Positions 59,534 to 64,000 of a DNA stretch of 64,000 nucleotides are shown piece by piece. This DNA is from Flavobacteriales bacterium (GTDB lineage Bacteria > Bacteroidota > Bacteroidia > Flavobacteriales_F > PHOS-HE28), in the NCBI GenBank assembly GCA_016788635.1, contig JAEUSU010000005.1, forward strand, positions 62,001 through 126,000, given 5' to 3'. Numbering within the stretch: the first letter of the stretch is position 1; each line of letters opens with the position of its first letter. A model generated the notes under the pieces. That model saw only the letters and a program-made list of their open reading frames with translations. It was not told the origin of the DNA and did not search any database. The position numbers and the translations under genes are program-made.

Positions 59534-59725
59534 ATGCCCAATCCTAAGCGACGCCACTCGAAGACGCGCACCATGAAGCGCCGCACGCACCAGAAAGCCG
59601 GTGTGCCCACGGTGACCACCTGCCCCACCACGGGCGAGGCGCACCTGCGGCACCGCGCCTACCAGGTGGGCGACGACCTGTACTACAACGGCAAGCTCGT
59701 CAGCTCCAACACGGCGGCCGAGTAA
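59534..59725 (+). CDS. rpmF: Large ribosomal subunit protein bL32
   Basis: A 63-residue ribosomal protein. The basic start MPNPKRRHSKTRTMKRRTHQK and the later TTCPTTGEAHLRHRAY are typical of L32. Only one of the zinc-ribbon cysteines is kept (TCP), so it looks like the zinc-free form. It lies between yceD and plsX as usual. Confidence 0.96.
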   Translation: MPNPKRRHSKTRTMKRRTHQKAGVPTVTTCPTTGEAHLRHRAYQVGDDLYYNGKLVSSNTAAE

Positions 59726-59761
59726 GGCCGTGTGGCAACCCAAGCGCCCACGGGACCTCGC

Positions 59762-60700
59762 ATGAGGATCGGTGTGGACATCATGGGCAGCGACCACGGC
59801 CCGGCCGTGGTGCTGCAAGCCGCCGTTGACGCAGCCGCCCATTTACCGGCGGGCGTCAAGCAGGTGCTCATTGGCGACCCCGCCATGATAGAGCAGGGTC
59901 TCGCAGAACGGGGCGCGGCCGCCGCCGCCTTCGAGGTGGTGCCCAGCCAGGACGACATCACCTTCACGGACAACCCCACCAAGGCGCTCTCCCTCAAGCC
60001 CCGGAGCAGCATCAGCCTGGGCTTCCATCTGCTGAAAGAGGGACGCATCGACGCCTTCGCCAGCACGGGCAACACCGGCGCCATGCTGGTGGGCAGCATC
60101 TTTAGCGTGAAGCCGATCTCGGGCGTCATCCGCCCCTGCATACCCAGTGTGGTGCCCAAGGAGAACGGCGAGTATGGCATATTGCTCGACGTGGGCGCCA
60201 ATGCCGATTGCAAGGCCGATGTGCTGCACCAGTTCGGCGTGCTCGGTGCGCTCTTCGCCAAACACGTGTACCACAAGGCCGATCCCAAGGTGGGCCTGCT
60301 GAACATCGGCGAGGAGGCCAAGAAGGGCGACATCCTGCGCCAGGCCACCTATGACCTGATGAAGGAGACCACCGCCTACAACTTCGTGGGCAATGTGGAA
60401 GGTCGAGACCTCTTCAATGACAAGGCCGATGTGTATGTGACCGATGGCTTCACCGGCAACGTGGTGCTGAAGGCACTGGAGGCCTTCCACGACCTGCTGA
60501 AGGTGCGCGGCGTGCACGAGCCCTTTTTCGACCGGTTCGACTATGAGAACTACGGCGGCCTGCCGGTCCTGGGCATCAATGGCAATGTGATCATCGGGCA
60601 CGGCATCAGCAACGAGGCCACCATCACCAACATGATCCTCTTCACCCGCGAGGTGGTGGAGAGCAAACTGAACGACCGCATCCGCGAGGCCTTCCTATGA
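59762..60700 (+). CDS. plsX: Phosphate acyltransferase PlsX
   Basis: PlsX converts acyl-ACP to acyl-phosphate for phospholipid synthesis. The 312-residue protein opens with [14 protein letters not shown] and has [45 protein letters not shown] and [18 protein letters not shown] 59762 fits the family start; an upstream frame from 59732 is not needed. Its stop overlaps the fabH ATG (ATGA). Confidence 0.96.
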   Translation: MRIGVDIMGSDHGPAVVLQAAVDAAAHLPAGVKQVLIGDPAMIEQGLAERGAAAAAFEVVPSQDDITFTDNPTKALSLKPRSSISLGFHLLKEGRIDAFASTGNTGAMLVGSIFSVKPISGVIRPCIPSVVPKENGEYGILLDVGANADCKADVLHQFGVLGALFAKHVYHKADPKVGLLNIGEEAKKGDILRQATYDLMKETTAYNFVGNVEGRDLFNDKADVYVTDGFTGNVVLKALEAFHDLLKVRGVHEPFFDRFDYENYGGLPVLGINGNVIIGHGISNEATITNMILFTREVVESKLNDRIREAFL

Positions 60701-61695
60701 GCAGCCGCACCACCGCCGCCATCACCGCCGTGCACGGCTACGTGCCGGACTTTGTGCTGAGCAACCAAGTGCTGGAGAGCATGGTGGAGACCAGCGATGC
60801 GTGGATCACCGAGCGCACCGGCATCAAGGAGCGCCGCATTCTGCGCGGCAAGGGACAAGGGCTGAGCGTGATGGCCGTGGAAGCGGTGAACGGCCTGCTG
60901 AAGAAACGCGGCATCGGGCCCGAGGAGATCGACCTGATGATCGTGGCGACCGTGACGCCGGACCGCGTGTTCCCGGCCACGGCCAACATCGTGTGCGATG
61001 CCGTAGGTGCGAAGAACGCCTGGGGCTTCGACCTCGGCGCCGCGTGCAGTGGTTTCCTGTATGCCCTCACCACGGGCGCACAGTTCATTGAGAGCGGCCG
61101 CCACCGCAAGGTGGTGGTGGTGGGCGGGGACAAAATGTCCAGCATCATCGACTACAATGACCGCACCACCTGCATCATCTTCGGTGATGGCTGCGGCGCG
61201 GTGCTGCTGGAGCCGAACAACGAGGGCTTCGGCATCATGGACAGCATCCTGCGCGCCGATGGCAGCGGATGCCAGTACCTGCACCAGAAGGCCGGCGGCA
61301 GTTTGGAGCCGGCCAGCCTGCGCAGTGTGGAAGGTAAACGGCACTATGTGTACCAGGAAGGCAAGGCCGTGTTCAAGTTCGCCGTGACCAACATGGCCGA
61401 TGTGAGCGCCGAGATCGTGGAGCGCAACGGATTGAAGGCCGGGGACGTGGCCTGGCTGGTGCCCCACCAGGCCAACAAGCGCATCATCGACGCCACCGCC
61501 CAACGCATGGGGCTGGATGACAGCCGCGTGATGGTGAACATCCAGAAGTACGGCAATACCACCAGCGGCACCATCCCCCTGTGCCTGTGGGAGTGGGAAC
61601 CCCGCCTGAAGAAGGGCGACAACCTGGTGCTCTCCGCCTTTGGTGGCGGCTTCACCTGGGGCGCGGTGTACGTGAAGTGGGCCTACGGGTCCTGA
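60697..61695 (+). CDS. fabH: 3-oxoacyl-ACP synthase III
   Basis: FabH starts fatty-acid synthesis by condensing an acyl-CoA with malonyl-ACP. In the 332-residue protein the catalytic triad can be placed at Cys117 ([11 protein letters not shown]), His257 (VPHQANKRI) and Asn287 ([12 protein letters not shown]). [15 protein letters not shown] is the N-terminal signature. It overlaps plsX by four bases and lies upstream of accB. Confidence 0.97.
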   Translation: MSSRTTAAITAVHGYVPDFVLSNQVLESMVETSDAWITERTGIKERRILRGKGQGLSVMAVEAVNGLLKKRGIGPEEIDLMIVATVTPDRVFPATANIVCDAVGAKNAWGFDLGAACSGFLYALTTGAQFIESGRHRKVVVVGGDKMSSIIDYNDRTTCIIFGDGCGAVLLEPNNEGFGIMDSILRADGSGCQYLHQKAGGSLEPASLRSVEGKRHYVYQEGKAVFKFAVTNMADVSAEIVERNGLKAGDVAWLVPHQANKRIIDATAQRMGLDDSRVMVNIQKYGNTTSGTIPLCLWEWEPRLKKGDNLVLSAFGGGFTWGAVYVKWAYGS

Positions 61696-61709
61696 ACCAT
61701 TCGAAGACC

Positions 61710-61717
61710 TATCTTGG
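61710..61717 (+). promoter_or_regulatory. -7 promoter-like box (TATCTTGG) of accB
   Basis: One base off TAnnTTTG, 29 bases before the accB ATG. Confidence 0.35.
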
Positions 61718-61746
61718 CCGACCCCGGCCCCAATCAACCCAACGCG

Positions 61747-62235
61747 ATGAACCTCACACAGATCCAGGAGCTGATCAAGTTCGTGGCCAAGAGCGGCGTG
61801 AGCGAGGTGGAGATCGAGCAGAAGGATTTCAAGATCACGATCAAAACGCCCGCTGGCAAGAAAGAAGTGCCCGTGCAGGTGGTGGCCCAACCCGTGGCCC
61901 TGCCCGCAGCGGCCCCCGCGCCTGTGGCGGCGCCGGCCCCGGCGGCAGCCCCTGCGCCAGCAGCTCCCGCAGCAGCCCCAGCGGCGGAGACCAAGTACAT
62001 CACCATCAAGGCGCCCATGATCGGCACGTTCTACCGATCGGCCGGTCCCGGCAAACCCGTGTTCGTGAACGTGGGCGATGAGGTGAAACCCGGCAAGACC
62101 ATCTGCATCATCGAGGCCATGAAGCTCTTCAACGAGATCGAGAGCGACGTTGCGGGCAAGATCGTGAAGGTGCTTGTGGACGATGCCAAGCCCGTGGAGT
62201 ACGACCAGCCCTTGTTCCTGGTTGATCCCGCCTAA
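61747..62235 (+). CDS. accB: Acetyl-CoA carboxylase biotin carboxyl carrier protein
   Basis: AccB carries the biotin that shuttles CO2 in acetyl-CoA carboxylase. The 162-residue protein has an N-terminal helix (MNLTQIQELIKFVAKSG), a flexible Ala/Pro linker (about residues 49-80) and a C-terminal biotinyl domain with the attachment site Lys126 in EAMKLFNEIESD. ATG 61747 is the family start. It is followed by accC after a 148-base spacer with a hairpin repeat. Confidence 0.96.
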   Translation: MNLTQIQELIKFVAKSGVSEVEIEQKDFKITIKTPAGKKEVPVQVVAQPVALPAAAPAPVAAPAPAAAPAPAAPAAAPAAETKYITIKAPMIGTFYRSAGPGKPVFVNVGDEVKPGKTICIIEAMKLFNEIESDVAGKIVKVLVDDAKPVEYDQPLFLVDPA

Positions 62236-62242
62236 GCTCAAT

Positions 62243-62363
62243 CACCACAGAGGCACAGAGAGCACAGAGGAATGTCCGAAAGGCACGCGGGCGACCTCCT
62301 CAACTCGAATGACTCGGTGGTAGGATCCGCGTCCTTCTCTGTGTCCTCCGTGCCTCTGTGGTG
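62243..62363. repeat. Inverted repeat between accB and accC
   Basis: CACCACAGAGGCAC at 62243-62256 pairs perfectly with GTGCCTCTGTGGTG at 62350-62363, and the complementarity continues imperfectly to about 27 bases on each side. The loop is about 65 bases. It is of the dispersed 'CACCACAGAGGCACAGAG' class and resembles the 27761-27856 element in layout. It may attenuate accC transcription, but this is inference. Confidence 0.75.
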
Positions 62364-62383
62364 AACCAGACCAGAAGTCTCCC

Positions 62384-63730
62384 ATGTTCAAGAAGATCCT
62401 CATAGCGAACCGTGGCGAGATCGCCCTGCGCGTGATCCGCACCTGCCGGGAGATGGGCATCCGTACGGTGGCCGTGTACAGCACAGCCGACCGTGAGAGC
62501 CTGCACGTACGCTTCGCCGATGAGGCCGTGTGCATCGGCCCGCCCCCCAGCAAGGAGAGTTACCTGAACATCCCGCGCATCATCGCCGCTGCGGAGATCA
62601 CCAATGCCGACGCCATCCACCCGGGCTACGGATTCCTGAGCGAGAACGCCAAGTTCAGCCGCATCTGCCAGGAGCACGGCATCAAGTTCATCGGCGCCAC
62701 ACCCGAACAGATCGAGGCCATGGGCGACAAGGCCACGGCCAAGGCCACCATGATCAAGGCCGGTGTGCCCGTGGTGCCCGGCACCGAAGGGTTGGTGACG
62801 GACCTGGGCGTGGCCAAGAAGGAAGCGAAGAAGATCGGCTACCCCGTGATCCTCAAAGCCACCGCCGGTGGTGGGGGCAAGGGCATGCGCCTGGTGTGGA
62901 AGGAGGAGGAATTCGACGAGGCCTTCGAGAAGGCGAGCCAGGAGGCCGGAGCGGCGTTCGGGAACCCCGGTATGTACATGGAGAAGTACATCCTGGAGCC
63001 CCGCCACATCGAGATCCAGATCGCCGGTGACCAGTACGGTACCTTCTGCCACATGAGCGAGCGCGACTGCAGCATCCAGCGCCGCCACCAGAAGCTGGTG
63101 GAGGAGACGCCCTCGCCCTTCATGACCAAGGCGCTGCGCAAGAAGATGGGCGAGGCCGCCATCAAGGCCGCTGCCAGCGTGAACTATGAGGGCGTGGGCA
63201 CCGTGGAGTTCCTGGTGGACAAGGACAGGAACTTCTACTTCATGGAGATGAACACGCGGATCCAGGTGGAGCACACCATCACCGAGGAGGTGATCGACTA
63301 CGACCTGGTGCGTGAACAGATCAAGATCGCCGCCGGCGTACCCATCAGTGGGTTGAACTACGAGCCTTCACGCCACAGCATCCAGTGCCGGATCAATGCC
63401 GAGGACCCCTTCCACGGCTTCCGCCCCACACCCGGCCGCATCACCACCTACCATGCGCCCGGCGGGCATGGGGTGCGCGTGGATACCCACGTGTACGCGG
63501 GTTACGGCATACCGCCCAACTACGACAGCATGATCAGCAAGCTGATCGTGGTGGCCGCCACGCGCGAGGAGGCCCTGAGCAAGATGGAGCGCGCCTTGAG
63601 CGAATACGTGATCGAGGGCGTGCACACCACCATCCCCTTCCACCAGCAGTTGTTCCAGGACGAACACTTCCGCAAGGGCGAGTTCACCACCAAGTTCCTG
63701 GAGACCTTCGAGCTGAAGAAGCCTGCCTGA
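62384..63730 (+). CDS. accC: Acetyl-CoA carboxylase biotin carboxylase subunit
   Basis: AccC carboxylates biotin on AccB using ATP and bicarbonate. The 448-residue protein has the normal length and the family segments [17 protein letters not shown], the glycine-rich loop [42 protein letters not shown] and [16 protein letters not shown]. It is the last gene of the fatty-acid cluster before the tRNA. Confidence 0.97.
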   Translation: MFKKILIANRGEIALRVIRTCREMGIRTVAVYSTADRESLHVRFADEAVCIGPPPSKESYLNIPRIIAAAEITNADAIHPGYGFLSENAKFSRICQEHGIKFIGATPEQIEAMGDKATAKATMIKAGVPVVPGTEGLVTDLGVAKKEAKKIGYPVILKATAGGGGKGMRLVWKEEEFDEAFEKASQEAGAAFGNPGMYMEKYILEPRHIEIQIAGDQYGTFCHMSERDCSIQRRHQKLVEETPSPFMTKALRKKMGEAAIKAAASVNYEGVGTVEFLVDKDRNFYFMEMNTRIQVEHTITEEVIDYDLVREQIKIAAGVPISGLNYEPSRHSIQCRINAEDPFHGFRPTPGRITTYHAPGGHGVRVDTHVYAGYGIPPNYDSMISKLIVVAATREEALSKMERALSEYVIEGVHTTIPFHQQLFQDEHFRKGEFTTKFLETFELKKPA

Positions 63731-63746
63731 GCGAGGCACCGGCCGC

Positions 63747-63754
63747 TACCTTCG
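63747..63754 (+). promoter_or_regulatory. -7 promoter-like box (TACCTTCG) upstream of the tRNA
   Basis: One base off TAnnTTTG, 28 bases before the first base of tRNA-Arg. Confidence 0.4.
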
Positions 63755-63782
63755 CGCCCGCGCCGCGGCCCGGGCCGTGTGC

Positions 63783-63854
63783 GACCCCATAGTTCAACGG
63801 ATAGAATAGGAGTTTCCTAAACTCTTGATCCAGGTTCGATTCCTGGTGGGGTCA
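63783..63854 (+). tRNA. tRNA-Arg (anticodon CCU)
   Basis: A 72-nt cloverleaf. The acceptor GACCCCA pairs with TGGGGTC, with A as discriminator; the CCA end is not encoded. The anticodon loop is TTCCTAA between GGAGT and ACTCT, giving anticodon CCU, which reads AGG. The T arm is CCAGG-TTCGATT-CCTGG. Confidence 0.95.
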
Positions 63855-63939
63855 CGGTCTTTCGCCCTGACGATCAGCGTCAACACGGGCGTGTGAGAAA
63901 CTGCGGAACCCTATTCCGGAGCCCCCCGGGGGGTGGGTC

Positions 63940-63947
63940 TACCTTCG
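63940..63947 (+). promoter_or_regulatory. -7 promoter box (TACCTTCG) of the gene starting at 63968
   Basis: One base off TAnnTTTG, 20 bases before the ATG that opens the last reading frame of the window. Confidence 0.4.
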
Positions 63948-63967
63948 GCGCAGCCCTCGTTGTGCCC

Positions 63968-64000
63968 ATGCGGATCGTTCCACCGGTCGTGTTCCTCCTG
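63968..64000 (+). CDS. Start of an unidentified gene, cut by the window edge
   Basis: Eleven codons from ATG 63968 read MRIVPPVVFLL, which could be the beginning of a signal peptide. A promoter-like box lies 20 bases upstream and the spacing agrees with other genes here. Nothing more can be said. Confidence 0.4.
   Translation, partial: MRIVPPVVFLL

Noticed and set aside
63895-63935. GC-rich hairpin (CCCCCCGGGGGG) after the tRNA as a clear terminator
   Set aside because: It lacks a following T run and its arms are only six bases; support was too weak to list.

Overview
The window looks like a piece of chromosome from an uncultured, high-GC member of the Bacteroidota, probably related to Flavobacteriales. 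The evidence is: several secreted proteins ending in type IX secretion system (T9SS) sorting domains, both type A and the gliding-motility-associated type B; Bacteroidota-style -7 promoter boxes (TAnnTTTG and close variants) a few bases before many start codons, with few Shine-Dalgarno sequences; the gene order ftsX-DUF3098-uppP-truB-queA; the long form of IspG; and a Bacteroidota-type LeuS. Taxonomy is inferred from these traits only, since no rRNA gene is present.

Layout. 1-0.6 kb: the end of a cyclase-family gene. 0.6-3.1 kb: a visibly AT-richer minus-strand island with two lipoproteins and a frameshifted thioredoxin-like lipoprotein. 3.1-4.4 kb: MmcQ/YjbR and DUF502 genes separated by a minisatellite. 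4.4-5.8 kb: a second AT-richer minus-strand island with a 14-C tract just after a start codon. 5.9-14.6 kb: a DMT-family transporter, a very large broken T9SS beta-helix gene, an intact T9SS protein, minisatellites, a cytochrome/copper-monooxygenase-like lipoprotein and a DUF4230 protein. 14.7-34.3 kb: mostly housekeeping genes (ispG, an M23 peptidase, DUF3108, leuS, ftsX, uppP, truB, queA, ispD, rlmN, a polyprenyl synthase, dnaG). 34.4-47 kb: envelope proteins, two ECF sigma loci each paired with a membrane protein, lepA, and two large paralogous T9SS proteins. 46.8-55.6 kb: metF, a secreted M1 peptidase, riboflavin synthase, a large T9SS protein, pepA and pdxA. 55.6-58.9 kb: an accessory island flanked by the true pdxA 3' end and a rearranged partial copy of it. 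58.9-64 kb: the conserved yceD-rpmF-plsX-fabH-accB-accC fatty-acid cluster, then tRNA-Arg(CCU).

How the genes work together. IspD and IspG belong to the MEP isoprenoid pathway; the polyprenyl synthase and UppP supply and recycle the lipid carrier for cell-wall synthesis, alongside FtsX and the M23 peptidase. PlsX, FabH, AccB and AccC start fatty-acid and phospholipid synthesis. LeuS, TruB, QueA, RlmN, LepA, L32 and the tRNA serve translation. The accessory genes are dominated by proteins destined for the outer surface. The most unusual points are an ECF sigma gene overlapping a membrane protein that ends in a T9SS type B sorting domain, a second sigma partner built of three 70-residue repeats, a poly-C contingency-like tract, the pdxA-flanked island, a broken 3.9-kb surface-protein gene, and a palindromic element inside leuS. 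No CRISPR array, insertion sequence, rRNA or replication origin was seen.
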